Assembly (NCBI RefSeq): GCF_023343835.1
Contig: NC_064435.1
Location: 85,133,788 to 85,197,787 of the forward strand
Direction of reading: 5' to 3'
DNA: 64,000 bases
From: Lagopus muta
Lineage: Eukaryota > Chordata > Aves > Galliformes > Phasianidae
Under the pieces are notes generated by a model. It did not search any database. It saw nothing but the letters and a program-made list of their open reading frames with translations, and had not been told where the DNA came from. The translations under genes were made by a program, and so were the position numbers. Below, in pieces: positions 49,596-63,900 of this stretch (position 1 is the first letter of the stretch; the number at the start of each line of letters is the position of its first letter).

Positions 49596-52500
49596 CTCAT
49601 CTTGTTATTTGGTGGAAGAACAAGTGGTCAGAGCTGCCTGCTAAGCCATATACATGTAGCCTGAACTGATAGACCCATATAACTCATTGCTAGCTTGTAT
49701 TTCATACACAAAACAGAAACTCTTAGTAAAAGAATATCACCATGAAAAAATTATCTGCCAGTCCAAATTGGTGGATCTCTGCTAAGGGCAGTGAAACAAA
49801 ACCCAATTACATCACGTTGAATCTAGACTTCAGTCAAGATAAGCAGGAAAAAAAAGAAACACAAATACTGGGATTCTGATGAAAGACAGAAGCCATTAAG
49901 CCCTGGTTAGTTACTATTACAAGGGATTAAACAGACAGTTGATGTAGAAAGCAGTGCACATATATTGGTAGGATAGCAGAAGAGAAAAAGAAAAGGTGAT
50001 AGGTGGAAAAGGAAAGAGAAAAGTGGATAGGTGGAGAGAAATACAGAGAAAAGGTCACTCAAACACACTTTATTCCCTTCAGTTCTTAGCCATGTTGGAG
50101 GAATGCTTCTGGGGGAAGTTCTAAGTGAGCAACTAATTACCTGTCACGTGAACATCTCAGTACTGCAGCTCTGGATCCAGGAATCAACTTCTGTGTGGTT
50201 CATGCACTCTCAGCCCTCCAGGGAAATGACTTGCACATTCCTGTCAGAGAGCTGAAAGGCTCTAATTTATGGCCTGGAAATACCACATCCTCATTTGCGA
50301 AGTTCAGCCCAACACTTCTTTTTTAAAAGGACTTAGTTCCTCTTGCACTGCTTGTCCTGGGGAAACCAAGCTTGCAGGCAACTTAACTTTCATCTAACCA
50401 CCGAGACAATCAGAGCAGAGGTCCAAAATGTGCCTTTGCCTATGTCACATTAAGAGGAAAAGGAGGGTTGTAGTGTTCCTCTGTCCTTGCCCAGGGACAT
50501 ATCTGCTAATCCCAGCATGAAGAGAGAAAAAGAGAAGGATGAGCTGCTCCACTGAACTGTCCTCCACTTTCCTTTGAAGGCATCTGGGGTGTGGAGAAAC
50601 ATGGAGGAAGAAGGGAGGAAACAAATCTGTGCTCTGTCTTCTTCACCTGAATATAAGAACCCCCTATATTGTGATTCAGGCACTCAAACTAGAGCTTTAC
50701 AAGTGCTGGAAGAGAGTCTGGGAGGGCACAGGCATCCCACTTGCATGCTGCCTTCTCAGGACAAACGGCATCTTGACAGTCTTGCCAATACTGAGCCAGA
50801 GAGTGGTGTTGTGGGAGTTTTTATTACCTCAGCTGTGTTTTCTGATCCAAAGGTATCAAATCTTGCCATCAAGTATTTTTAGCCCAAACTTTTTACCATT
50901 CAGTCTACTTTGCAGGCTTGGTTTCTTCGACTAAAAATAGTGCCAGGCCAACAATAGCTTTTAGGTAGCTCTGCTTTTTGGATTAGATGCCATTTGTGAC
51001 ACATGACAGCAGTTTGGTGCCTCCATTCCAGAAGGATCTCACGGGGGCTGACTGGCCTGCACTGCGTCCCACCACCTGCTGCAGTGGTACAGCTAGTTCT
51101 GCATTGTGACACAGCATTCCTCTCCTTCGAGGACTGTCAGAGCAGATTATCTTCTCCTGTTCAGAGATATTATTTTTCTGGCTGGGATTGAAAAAAAAAA
51201 CATTGTTTCTTATTTCATTTTGGTAGGTAGATTTAGCTATGTTAGGATTTGGCTAGAGCCCCAAAGTGGAACGAGCTTCCTGCTGAGAAGAACCACGGTG
51301 ATTTTCTTCATTCTCCCCCAGAAGGTCAGGAATTCTGCAGCACACGGTGCTGGTAAGGTGACACTTGCAGCACACAGCTCTCCTCTGCCCATCTTCCTTC
51401 CATGTCTTCACGGAAGTGACTCAGGAGGGAGGCGTGCTGCAATTGCCATTGCTTTCTGTATTCATCCTACAAAGCTGAAAGTCAATTTTGTCAAAAAATT
51501 CTATTTTTTTTCAGGCTATAGCTTCAAAATGCACAGTAGATTGTTGGTTTCTTTTTCTTTTGTTGGTTTGCTCTGTTTATCAGTGGAAAGTCAAGCAAAT
51601 TACACTTTGTCAATTGCATCTACATCTTCATTTCTGCAACCAAAAAAGTTTATGTGGGGTTTTTAAGCATTCTTGTAGCCTTTATTGCCCTCATTCGGAA
51701 AATGCATGGCTTTTGTCTTTAACAAGAAGGAGAAAACCCTTCTGACTTTGTCATGAGGATAAAAATAGTACTGTTTGGCTGGCTTGCGCCGTTAGACCCT
51801 TAGTCTTAACTTTCACAGTTCATCTAAGGTGTGAGGTTATGAAGTAGGACACGGAAAACGTGTCATGCTCTAATGCCTCCATTTTCCCCTCTGGAAAGGA
51901 CCTTTGCTAAGATGCTACAGCTGTGAGCGTGCTAAGTTAGTGCTGCAGAAGAGCTATCACGTTGCCTTTTGGTTAGCCATGCACAGGGATCAAGGTGGAT
52001 TTAATTCCACTGAGGAATTTTCGTGGATTTGAAAAACAGACTCTGTCAACATGAAACAAGTTAAATGTTGTGCTTATTGCTTATAGGGGTCAGGTACAAT
52101 GCTTGGATTTTCTGTAGGCTGTCTCTTTCGCCCCACAGCATCTAATCTACCCAGTTACCTTTTGTCAAAGTCTATTCATTTGCCATGAAGTTTACCAAAT
52201 CAATACTTTTTAACATCAGTCTGAGGAATAATTTTTCTGAGATTTGATCATTTTACCAAGATCTGCTAAAGAGTTAAATGAGGTCAGATAAGCAAGAATT
52301 AATCCACCAGTTGGCCCAATCTCACAGACATTGGGACCTGCTGGTATGTTGTGTTGCAGCATCTCTCCAGGGAATTTGAGAAAAAGAAATGCAGGAGTGT
52401 TATCTGGGACCTTGGTGAGGACTGTGCAAAACTGACTAGCTGCTGGACTGTACACATTCTGCCATTAGAATAGGCTTGCTCTAGACAAGATTGCCCCAGT

Positions 52501-55500
52501 TCTAAGTACAACAGTAATTTAGGAATCTAGAATCCGATATCATTGAATCAGTATTAAGAGAAGAAATTGGAATCCTGCACATTGGAAAACAGGATTTTGA
52601 TGCTCTGGCTTGCTAGCTATTGTCATACATAGACTGTCATCCAGTCCATATTATGAGTTGTATTAAATGAAATACCAAGGCAACAAAAACTTAGCATTAA
52701 ATATATATATTTTTTACTTCCCTGGGAAGAAAGCACATGGTCGTTTCAGCCTATCAACTATTTCTGTGGTATTTATTTTTCTCTGTTCATCTTTGAAACT
52801 CAGGAAGGAAATAAAATACCAACATAAATAAATGAAGAAGAAGCTTTCTCAACACCAATAAGCTAGACAAAAGAAACAGAACACGAGATAATGTTTACTT
52901 ATTCATGATATCTTCATGAATGCCATACTTCAGAGGGAAAGGGAGATTTTTGTTCACGTTTGTCTCTCAAGCGTGTTAATCGGGTTTTATTAAAGTGGGG
53001 ATGGGAGAAAGCTAGCTTGAAAACAGCTAAATGCAATCCAGATTAGAAGTTCATGTGAAATACTGGAGAGTGAGAGGAATTGTTTAAAGATGGGATGATA
53101 TGCAAGGGGATAGAAAAATATTTTCATATTCTTATAGAAGGGGAGGAAATGTTTGTGAAAGGATGCATGGGCGTGTGGTAGAAGGAGTGATTCTGTTCTT
53201 AGGGGCACTTGGTTCAGATCCCTGTTCTGTAAAAATGTCCTATGTAAGTTTTAGTGGTTTTGTCTGAGCTGCCAGTCTATCTGATATGCGTCTTCTGGGC
53301 GCCTAGAAAATAAAGGAATTCCTTGTAATGAGTTAAGTACATGCATAAGTGTGTTTGAGAAGTCAGAGTATTTCTGCCATTCAGATCCATTTTGTCTCTT
53401 CTTGCTGTGACTGTTTTGTGTTAGCGTGTTGCACAGGGAGCTCTTGTGTAGAGTTCCTCCATGATGCTGTGACCCTGGATGTGTCAGGAAAACAGTCCCA
53501 AAAGTTAAAGCTAGGTATTATGCAGCAGTTTTCTCACCTGGCTCATTGAGATTTGACAGAAAAGCATAAAAAGATTAATGCAGGGAAAGAGTCCCCCTGC
53601 ACTGGCAAGGGATAAACTGAAATGTCAGATCAGTCCCAGCCAGTTGACACTTCTCAGAGCTCTCTCCTTGCAGTGCACTGCATAGCTGCTCTCAGTACAG
53701 AGGTCTGGGAGTCCGTTTGTGTCTAGCCATCTTAAAGGCTATGTGGAGAAAAAGCATGCAGCATCTCATAGGATCAGGTTCAAAACGCAGTCACTAGAGC
53801 CTGTTCACTGTTTGTATGGTCTGGCTAATGTCACTGCAAGTTACCTGATAGCAGCTCTTAAAATGCTGGCAGTTTCCATGCTGCTAGGCAAATGAGACAT
53901 GGAAGAATTAACGTATATATATGGTCAATAACACAATATGAAACAGTATGCTTGTATTTTTCATTGAATGAATTCCTCATAGACCCTCTTCTGTCCCTGG
54001 GATTCCTTTGCGTTTATTTACCTTTTCATTATTCCTTTTTAAACACGTACATTAGAAAGCAAAACATCAGATAACACCACAGTGTAGCTGTAACCCATTA
54101 ACAAACAGCCACCTCGGGGCTGGGCGTTCTCTCTCAGTTCCCTGTCCTACTAAGCTATTCAACCTTAAAAGACTTCAGATTTGTACGAGTCTTTTACTCA
54201 CACAGGGAAGCGAGATATTTCTTTAAGAGGTCTGGTAGCCTTTAATTTTACTAGAAATACTGGCTTTTTAAAGACTGTATTAATAAATACAACACAAGAA
54301 GCCGAGCTGTAAGCTTAGGAACCAGCAGCAGCTGGTGCAATGGGTCCTGCTGCCATGGGCTGCATGTGGCTGAGAGGTCATGCGTTTCCTTTGCTATCCT
54401 CAGAAGGTGACTTGGGCCAGGAGGGGCTTGAAAGCTGAAGATTAGAGGGTAGTCATGGCAGCTCTATCGTTTTGTTCTGGGTTTTCTAAATGCCTCATCT
54501 CAATAGCTACTTTGCTAACTTGAGTTTCTTCCAATAGGTGTAAAAAAAAAATCTACAAGAAAACCCACAAAGCTCAAAATGAATGCAGTGAATTTGCAAA
54601 TCAGAGACTAATCATGCATTTCCCTTCTTCCAGCTTCTTCGTTTTGCTCCGCCATAACTTTGGTCGTGTGAACAGTGTAGCTTTCAGCCATCTGATAACA
54701 GTGACTTAAAAAGGTGCCCATTGCTGCTGAAGCTTCTCACACAGCTGAGGCAATCACAAGTGTGTGCAGTTTTTGGTTTCCAGCTCTGATGTGGATTCTT
54801 GCGAAAAGAGAGCAATCTAGCTTTCCTAACAGTAAGGACATGGAAAGGATCTTTGTTCTCTACCAGTGACCTATTTTCATGAAACTTAACAGTGAAAACA
54901 TGCCTCCTTTGCTACATTTGGTTAACACTGAATAAGATAGATTTCTAGTGATTATGAGGAGAAAAATACATGGACAGACGCATGTTCTGATCACACACAT
55001 TTGAGGCCCGTGTTTCTAAAAAGAGGAAAGAAAAAGCAGATTGGAATCATGCATCTGTCCTGTACATGCCATCTCATTTGGCAGTGTGTAAGACTGGTGT
55101 TTGTTTGAAAGCGTATTTAATATTTGGTTTAATCTACTCGAGAAAAGAAACGAAAAAGACAAAAAGAAAAGAAGCTCGCACAACCGCTCAACATCTCTGA
55201 GCTCCACACAAGCGCAGAGAAGCTCTTGAAGCCCTCTGAGGTATCCACTGCCCACCAAAGACTCCCTGTCCACAAAGCATGGCCTTCCCAAAGCTGTGAG
55301 GAGGTTGCGGACTCATTTGGCAAATTTAGCAACAAGGCATAGGCATGACTTGGACATTTCTACTGTGTACTGCACGTAGAGTCTCGCTGGTGTGATTGAC
55401 ATGGCCAGGAGTGTATTCTGCAGATGGGGCTGGCAAAGCGTCAGCACCTTTTATTTTCTATTTTTGCCTGGTGTGGACACAAGGGTCAGCCAAGACTGTC

Positions 55501-58500
55501 TGTTGAAAACAACAGGTTGTTCTCTGCCGTCATTTTTCCAGCCATGCTCAGCTCAGTCAGTGGTGGAGGGGTCACTTTAATAACAAAATGCAGTCAGCGT
55601 CCACGGATTCGCTATCTGCTCAGTATCCCAGAGACTCTCAGCACACTAGTCAGGAATAGGAGGGGGCAAGATGAAGGGAAAACTGTGGATCCTGGTTTCA
55701 AGATCTGAATGATTTTAAACTAGTGTGAGATGCTACCAAAGAGGAATCTTTGTCTAAAATACTCAGGCTTCAAGTTTATCTTACTCTGAAGGAAGATGTT
55801 CAGTACAAGCTAAAAAGCTCAACAACTTTTGCCATCATAAGGAATGTGGGGAAGCCATTGCCAATCAGCAGCAAAACTCCATCCAGGAAATATTTATTGC
55901 CATGGCGACCATATTAAGTTGATTCCTTTTTCTGCTGTACAGAGCTGACTTAATTAATTCAGATATGTATAAATAGCTTCCTGTAGGGCCAAAACTAATG
56001 GCTTCAAAGTGAAGTTGCGCAGGCTTGGTGCAACTTTATACAGACAGATGGAAACCCTACTTCAACAGAGGAGTTGGTGTGAGCACACAGCTTTTAGTGC
56101 TATACTGCATTCAGCGTGGCTGCGTGTGTGCTTAAACTCACGTATGTGCTGAAATAGGTTGCTGCAGCTGATTAGCGAGCATTTCTGTTTTAAACAGTGT
56201 GTTGTGGTTTGATTAATTTTCAAAGACTGGTGAAAATAAGTATTTGCATCATTAGTCATACTAAGAGAGGTCAGTTGCTCAGAAGTTGCTGTGAGAGTCA
56301 TGGAAAATCTGGGTATGTTCACCTTTGGTGGATTCATCTTCTCCTCACTAATACTCAGCCTCTGTGGGTCGTCCTTGCTTCCTTACTGTTGTGTATACTG
56401 GAGCCAGTGAAATTGTTGAAACACATGCAATTTATAATAGTCTAAATCAGCCTTTTTTTCTGTGAGTGGGTAAGTCGAGCATGCAGTGTGTATAACCACC
56501 AACATTTCTGGTCCCTTCAGTAGGAAATTGTCTTGAAAACTCAATCACAGAAAGATCTTTCAGCCACTCAGCATCATTTGCGTAGAACGTGAGTTCCACA
56601 TCCATTGACTCTGTGTTGTCCCAGGTGTTAATTCTGCTTTGTAAACACAATCACACTGTCACTTTAGGGAAGAGAGGCAAGAGGAAAAGGTTAAGGGAAT
56701 TACTATTCCTGCTGCTTTTCAGAGCTTTCATCCCCTCCAGTAGAGCATGGCCTATGCAAATGGGTTGCTCCACATTTGGCGTGTCAGGGGGCATTAGCCT
56801 GTTGTCCAGTGTCAGGATAGCAAGGAACAGCTGAAACTGGGAGAACAGAGAGGGAAAAATCCAGAAGCATCTTAAAAATGACAGTGACACAAATTGCCAT
56901 CTGCAAAGACAATGAGAAAACTGGATGTTTCTTTAACGCCCTTGCATCATCTTCATCCATACTCCTCTTCCATTTTTTCAGACCATACTTTCTATCTGAC
57001 ATTTGACACCTTTTCTAGCTTTCTTTGCTGTTGTTTTTTTTTTTTAGCATTGCAAATTGATTTTTGTATAAGAGTGAGAATCCAGGCGGTATCTCTACCA
57101 AAAAAAAAAAAAAAAGTGCTGTTTTTGTTCTTGTTGTTGTTTGGTTGGTTGGTTTTAATGCACCCTGAGGTTACAGTTCTCATTTTTTCCACCCAGAAAT
57201 TACGCAGTCTTTGCTATTTTCTTAGACTGATGGAGACCCAGGCTTGAGGTGCCTCAAACTGTGTACAAAGAGGGGAGTCAAGAGACCTGATCTTCAGAAT
57301 TTCCTCTATCACCTGCAATAGGAATTCACTGAAAACAGCTAAGATGTCTTCAGATGGTATCAGCAAACTTCCCATAGAAAAATTTAAGCCATGGAGCCCT
57401 TATCTCTCCCTGCAAGGCAAGACCTGATCAGAGAAGTTTCTGGGACAAAACGCCCCTCCTGAAGCTGGTAGGCCCACACAACTGCTTGACGGGAACAAGA
57501 TCTCCTTCTGCATCATTTATTTTGGAATATCCATCAGCTCCAGAGGCCTGCTGTCTGCTTTCCTTTTTGTAAGCGTCTGTGGCAACTTCTCTTCATTTTT
57601 CCATGCAGAAGTGTTTTGGGAAGGGCAGCAGGATTCCTTTTCCATGGAGGACCTTTTCAGAGAGGACCAGCAGTCTCCCTGGAGCTGGGGCAAGGGATAG
57701 GAAAGGAGTCTTGTCTGTCTCCTTCCTGTTCCATCTCCTGTCTCATAGGAACATGCACAGCAGCATCTCCCACAGCAAGAATCTTTCTAGGGTGATCATT
57801 TGACAATTTTGAGCTTTTCCACTTTGCAGTCCTCACAGTAGTTTTTCTGAGTAACAGTTGCATCAAACTTTATTCAGTTAAGTAAGAAGTTCAAATGAAT
57901 AAGATGCTTTTAACCCATAAGTTCATGTCCTAAGAGCAGTGATGCCATGACAACTAGCTGATTTTGTCATCGGTGCCATATTTATCAGAGATTGGGAACT
58001 TACCCCCAAATAAGGCAATTGATGTGCAAAGGAAAAGTCCTCTCCTCCCCATCTCATCACACCTCTGAGTGAGGAGGGCTTTTTTGTGCCAGAAGAAAAG
58101 CCAGATACAGTCAAATGAAGGAGGAAAGGAGTGGCATTTCTCTGCCTGGGAAAAGCCAGAAAAGGACATGCTGGAGACCCCTCAGGGCAATCTCAGAGGG
58201 ATTAAGCTGTAGTGTACAGAAAAACCAGAGCTGAACCTGGAAACATGCAGCTCCATGAAGCTCCTGCGCCCTGTGTGCAAGAGGCTGTTGTCCGTCAGCT
58301 AAAGCATAACCCCATGCACAGTGCTATGACAGCTGTTGGAAACTGTTATGTCAGTGTACCTTTTCTGTCTCTTCAGGAATAGAAGATGCTGTGCTCTTTT
58401 GGATTTCTTAATGCCCTTCTTAGTCTGGATCACAAGCCAGTGAGACATTGATAATTTTAACCACAGACTGCATGAGCCCGTTTGTTTATATTGCTGGGAC

Positions 58501-60849
58501 AAACACTCCCAGAGGAAGCCCGTGCCAAAAGTGATTGGAATAACTTCTCTTTCTTTACATCTTTATCTTCTCTCCTTTTTCTGCAGAACATTGCTGCATT
58601 ATCACTGCTTTCTTCGAAAAGAACAATCTTCTCTGCCTGTAGTTTCCTTTTGGAACTGTGCTATTCCTTTCCAGTAGTAAATTGTAGGAACTTTTGTACT
58701 TTCATACCAAATGCACTAAAATTTGTTACAGACCCCAAACCTGCACAAATCCACTGTAAATGCCAATTTTACAATTGCATTCTTTGCTTTTTTATCCCTG
58801 CTGCTGTTTGATTTTCAAAGAGAAAGAGAGAAGTTAAATATTTATACAGGGGAAACTGAATTTACACAATAAATAAACGGAAAAAAGCAGAACAATAATC
58901 CCCCCTCTGCTCTTTAATTTTCACTAACACTGCATGTATGCTGTTCCACAAAGAAGTGTGCCTCCTACTCTCATCCTATATTCAGCAGATGTGCTCTTAA
59001 CTGCTCTTACTTCTTTTCAATTCCTTTACATAAAATAAAAACTTCCATTGAGTTTCACAAATTCAACATGATACGGAGGTTGTTTTGTTTTGTTTTACTT
59101 TGTTTTCTAAAAAGAAATGTGTCCTGCTTAACCTTAGTACAGCAAGGAAATTTGATTATCACTTGTTGAAAGGCATGCAGGTCACGTCAAGTGTTTCTGA
59201 CATGTCTATTTTAAGTTAAGTTAGAATTTGTATTCGGATTAGGAGAGAGTAAAAAGACTTGGACAATAGATAAGTCTTTGCCTGTGAATGAAAACTGGAA
59301 TATGCATGTTATGGTCAGACAGAGTTCTTTTAGGGATGTGAGGCTTTGGTTGGGTCACTGCCCAGATGTCATAATTAAAAAAAAAAGAAAAAGGAAACAA
59401 AGCCATACAGGAGAACTAATGTGAAATTGCTTGTGAAAGTTAACTAGAGTTTTTCTTCCTATGCATTTTAGTCCAGTAGTAAATTACATAGTGAAAGTAG
59501 TAAATTTTGTTCTATACTCCAGAAACCTGTGTTTCTATAGCATTGCTGTAACTGTTAAAAACATCACAGGTCTTGGCTCCTTCAGCTTGCAGCAGCACCT
59601 AACTCAATTGGAGTCAGCAGCTGAGTCCAGAATGAAACTGCTGTCTGCTCAGGAGTGAGCTCTCAGCATTCTCTCATGCCTCCAGCAGAAGCAACATTGC
59701 TGCACATTCCTCCATGAGCTGAAGTACTCCACATCCCTTCCTCTGAAACCAGGGGTCACATCTCTGCGTGGGGCCTGTAAAGTTAGGAGCAAAGTACAGA
59801 GCCCAGTTAGGAGCCATTTATCCACGCCCATATGTGGGGTCAAGGGCTCATCAGAAGTGGAGTCTCAATTTGAAACAGGGGTCATGACCAGAAAATGTCT
59901 GAAAATGGCTAACAAGGATGCCAGGTTTGAGAATTGTTCTTGGTAGGAAAAATGTTAAGTGTTGCTTTCCAAGCAGTTATCATGTGACGTTTGGAGGGGA
60001 GGGCTGCACTGGTCACTGCTCAGCTCACTCCTTTTGGAAGCAGGCTGGTTCTTGGAAGAAAAAGTCTGAAGATCTGAGTTGTTTCTGCTGAGAGAGATGC
60101 TGAGACTTTGCTGGATTCGGTGCCTGTTTAGTCTGTAGCCAGCTCTGAGCTGAAAGGCAACACTTGTGATAATACATTTTCTTCACCATAGAGACAAGTG
60201 CACCTCCTGAGGGAAAAACAGTTGCTTTGACATTTCAGGCTGGGAAACCTGTCCTTGACACATGCACAGCCCTGATACACGGTGCCTTGGCTGCGGTACT
60301 TAGGGCTGTCGGGAGACTGGCACCAGCCCTGCTTGGAGGCAGCAGTGTGCCAGCAGTGCAGAGCAGCCAGTCCCCAGCAGAGATGTTTGCCCTGGGAAGG
60401 CAGCAGGGCACTGCAAGTACGGTCTCTGTCACAGGAGATCTGTTCTCTGCATTAACTGCAGCGCTGAGCACTTGCTTACACATGGTAACGTATTTATGTT
60501 AGCAAAAGCCCCAGTGGGACAAGGGAAAGGAGAAACCAAGCTTATGTTATGCTGTGACTGCCAGCAGTCACAAACTGCACCATGGCAGGAACTGAGTGTG
60601 AGAATCAACTGTGTTCTCAGACTTCTAGGAGCTGCAGTCTTGATTTGCAGAGCTGCCAAAGACCTGCAGCTCTCCTGCCTTCAGCTGGATGGGGGAGCAG
60701 GCTTTCTGGAAATGTGCCCACGGGATTTAAAATCAAGCCCCTGGCTGGTAACAGAGCTTTACAACCAAACATTGGTGCCCAAAGGGCTAGGCAGCAAAAG
60801 CACAGAAAAAAATGACTGGGCAGAGAGGTGACTATGCTGGAACATATAT
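49596..60849. other. Intergenic DNA, no gene seen
   Basis: Eleven kilobases carry no recognised exon or RNA gene. The longest frame (51106-51666, plus, 186 codons) has no domain and is within chance expectation for this much DNA. Low-complexity spots include a T-run near 57033-57045 and an A-run near 57100-57115. The block 55865-56050 has an enhancer-like texture and is listed among findings. Confidence 0.5.
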
Positions 60850-60922
60850 CATGAATGGTTTATGGTTGGACTAGATTATCTTAGTGTTCTTTCCAGCCGT
60901 AATGGTTCTGTGATTCTACAAT
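60850..60922 (+). mobile_element. CR1 3'-tail fragment
   Basis: A short plus-strand CR1 end shows the TGGTTGGACTAGATTATCTT block, the GTTCTTTCCAGCCGTAATGG block and the terminal TTCTGTGATTCTAC. Only about 70 bases remain. Confidence 0.85.
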
Positions 60923-63900
60923 TAATGTGAGTGACAATGTGAAGCACAAATAAAGTCACATCGTACTTTACAGACTTACACTGTGGGTCTGCACCCACAG
61001 TCACTGTTTCATAACACTGGCTGGCCAAGACCATGCTAAAACTCAATCTGAACAAACATACCCTTGGCTCAGTGAAAGTGATGGGGCTCCAATAGTAATG
61101 GAGAATTCAAGGCAGCCAGCTTTACTGCCTGTTTGTGCTTCTTCACCTTTATAATCCACTTTCAGAAAAATCACCAGCTGATTACAGAGGTGAGAGGTTA
61201 TGGGCCCATGAACCAGGGAACACTAAGCGGTGATCCGTACATGTGACAGGTGAGCAATCATGTCCGAACACAAACTATGCCATCAGTATTACTTACTTTT
61301 AAAGCGCTATTATCCCTGCATTGTTCTCTCTCCTCAACAATTAGTCATTCAGGCCCTTGAGAACTTTAATTCAATAATCCATACAAGCTCATCGAGCAAG
61401 TCTTGCACAATCACAATGTTACGTACAAGATTTATAGGACAGAACTGGTTGGATGTGAATGTGGGAGTAATGGTCCATAAGCAAATGTGACATAAAAAGA
61501 AGTCAGCCAGGGAAGCAGCCTCCTGAACTCAGAAAGCCTAGCAGTAGCGGGAGATGCTGTTATTGCAAAATGGCTTTAATCTTTTGAGGGGAAAGGGAGT
61601 CAGTTTTTCATAGGAGAAGAAGTAACTGCATAATGTTCATGGTGTTTACATAAGAATCAATGAAAGGCAGTCCCTGGTTTTGAAATCATGTAGAGCTGTA
61701 CCCATTTTCCTTTTGAATGTGGCATTAAGGGAGCCTGAGCTCCTCTGTTCCCTCCCTCTTCTTTGCCTTCTTTTTTCAGCAGAAAAAGACCTCACCGACG
61801 AAGAGAAAATAGATTGAAAGCTCTTGCATCCAGACTGTTTCAAACAAAGCTTGGAGAGACTTTGGCACATAATGTCTCTGACATTATGTTCGCTGCCCTT
61901 AGAAAGCAATAACCAAATACATTCTGCTGGCAGTTAGCAACTGCAGTGATTTCAACACAGATGAGAGAAAAGAGGACAAAGAAAGAATATGCTTAGTGCA
62001 TCCCTTTCACTACGAACCTATGGGCCAGCTGGAATGTTTACAAAGCTCTAAGGCCAGCCAGCAGGGAGTTGCAATAATCTAATTTTAATTATGTGACAAA
62101 AGCATGAAGAATCATTTCAAGGGCCAACAGAGGAAAATGGTTGCAGCTTGCCAATATTCCTTAGATGGTAAAAGGAGACAAGTTAACCCACAGAATTTAG
62201 TTGTTTCTCAAAAGGCTAAATGGATCTATCAAAACTCCCAGCCCATTGTTGTTAGAGAACAAGTTTGTTGCCAGGAAAAAAAGCTTTAGATGTTTAAGAA
62301 AGTTTCAAAGAAGCATCGAGGCAAAACAGCGATACCTGTGCCCCTCTTCATAAATAAAAAATGTACTTCAGCAGTGAGAAAACAAAGTCCCATAATCATA
62401 TTAAACTGGCTAATATGAAATGCAGAGTATATGTGTTGCTAGGAACAAGCTGACAGAGCTTCAGCCTGCATTCTCCAGCCTCACAGCCTTCTGGCAGGAT
62501 CACAAAAATAAAAGAGCTGTTATGCTCTCCCTAAGCGAAGCACAGTTAAAAAAGAAAGAAAAAAAGAAAAGAAAGAAGAAAAGAGGAGCAGAGCTGAAAT
62601 CCTTCGCTCTGCACACATCACAGCCCTTTGGGAGAAAAGGACTGCTGCCTCCTGGCAATCATAAGACGGAGCTGACAGCAACCACCCAAATCATTGTAAC
62701 TCCACTGAGTGGATGGCCGTTGTAAAACGTGAAAATGAGTTACATTTCATGTTCATGGAAGATTAATCCATGGGTCTGATAGTAGTATGTTCTTTTGGGA
62801 TGCACTGAATCTAAACTTTTAATGCAGATTGTCCTCATTTTATTGTTCAGTAGTGCTTTATACTGTCTCATGGTTCTCTTTCATCTGCTGTTGCACGGGG
62901 ATTTTGTACTTTGGTTTTATTATTGCTTGAGGAGAAAAAGGAGGAGAAGGAAGAGGAAGAGGAGGAAGAGGAGCAAACAAAATTTCAGTCTTTTGTGAAG
63001 ACATTATTGGAAATACTGCATTTCCAAAATTAACATTCAATAATTTAACAGTCTCTTGGGCTTCACGGAAACTTTCAAATAACAGCATAGAATGATTCAA
63101 AGCTTGGTGATGCGCTTGAGCTATTCCTCTTGCCACAGCATCACTTTGATGACAGCATTACAAAGGATGCCAAAAAGTGCAAGCAGTCTGTTTCTGCTTC
63201 TACTTTTTGTTATTCCACTAAGTGAAACAACACGTTGCAAAAAAAGTGCATGACTTTCAAGTTCAAGAAATGTTAACCTTGTCTTCCGTACAGAAGAGCT
63301 TCAGTTAAAGTACATTATCATAATTTAGAGCAATTGCCATTTGAAATGGGAGTGCACTACAACAATGTGTATGATAAGCAACCACTGAATGTGGTGTGCA
63401 TAGTCACTGTGTTGGCATAGTCCTATTTCCATCTGGCTATGCAACTTTGCAGAGCAGTTATGTCATGGAACAGGATTTGTCTCCTGTACAGCCAATGGAA
63501 ATCCAGGTGAAAGTGATTTTCTATCTATTTTGCATGTCCTCAACATGCGAGTGGTTCCCTTCAGAAAATCAATTGGGTGTTCCTGTAGAGAGACTTTAAC
63601 AAAAGCCTCTACATAAGTAGAAATTATTATTAATAAGGAACTATATAAATCTTAATAAAGTAACAAACTCAAAACTTTTCTCTGCTGACATTCCATATTG
63701 CACTCTTCTTTAGAATAATATCAATAACAACTACAGTGAACTCAGAGTAATTATTCCCCAAAACACTATCAGTGTTTATTGCCACCTGCAAGGTATTCTT
63801 CCCCATGATGTGACCATGACATTCTCATTCTTGATCAACGCTATCATTCAGATTTATACAACTTGAGGTCTTTTTCTGTGAAACTAAACACTCTTGTGTG

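Noticed and set aside
51106-51666. 186-codon plus-strand open frame with a hydrophobic internal segment after a Met (MHSRLLVSFSFVGLLCL), like a signal peptide
   Set aside because: No homologous domain is recognised and there is no coding-like composition or splice support. A frame of this length is expected about once by chance in 64 kb read in six frames.
62795-62998. 67-codon frame starting MGC, considered as a STMND1 first exon
   Set aside because: It resembles STMND1 only in the first three residues. The rest is hydrophobic and then poly Arg/Lys from a purine tract, and STMND1 would be expected further away.
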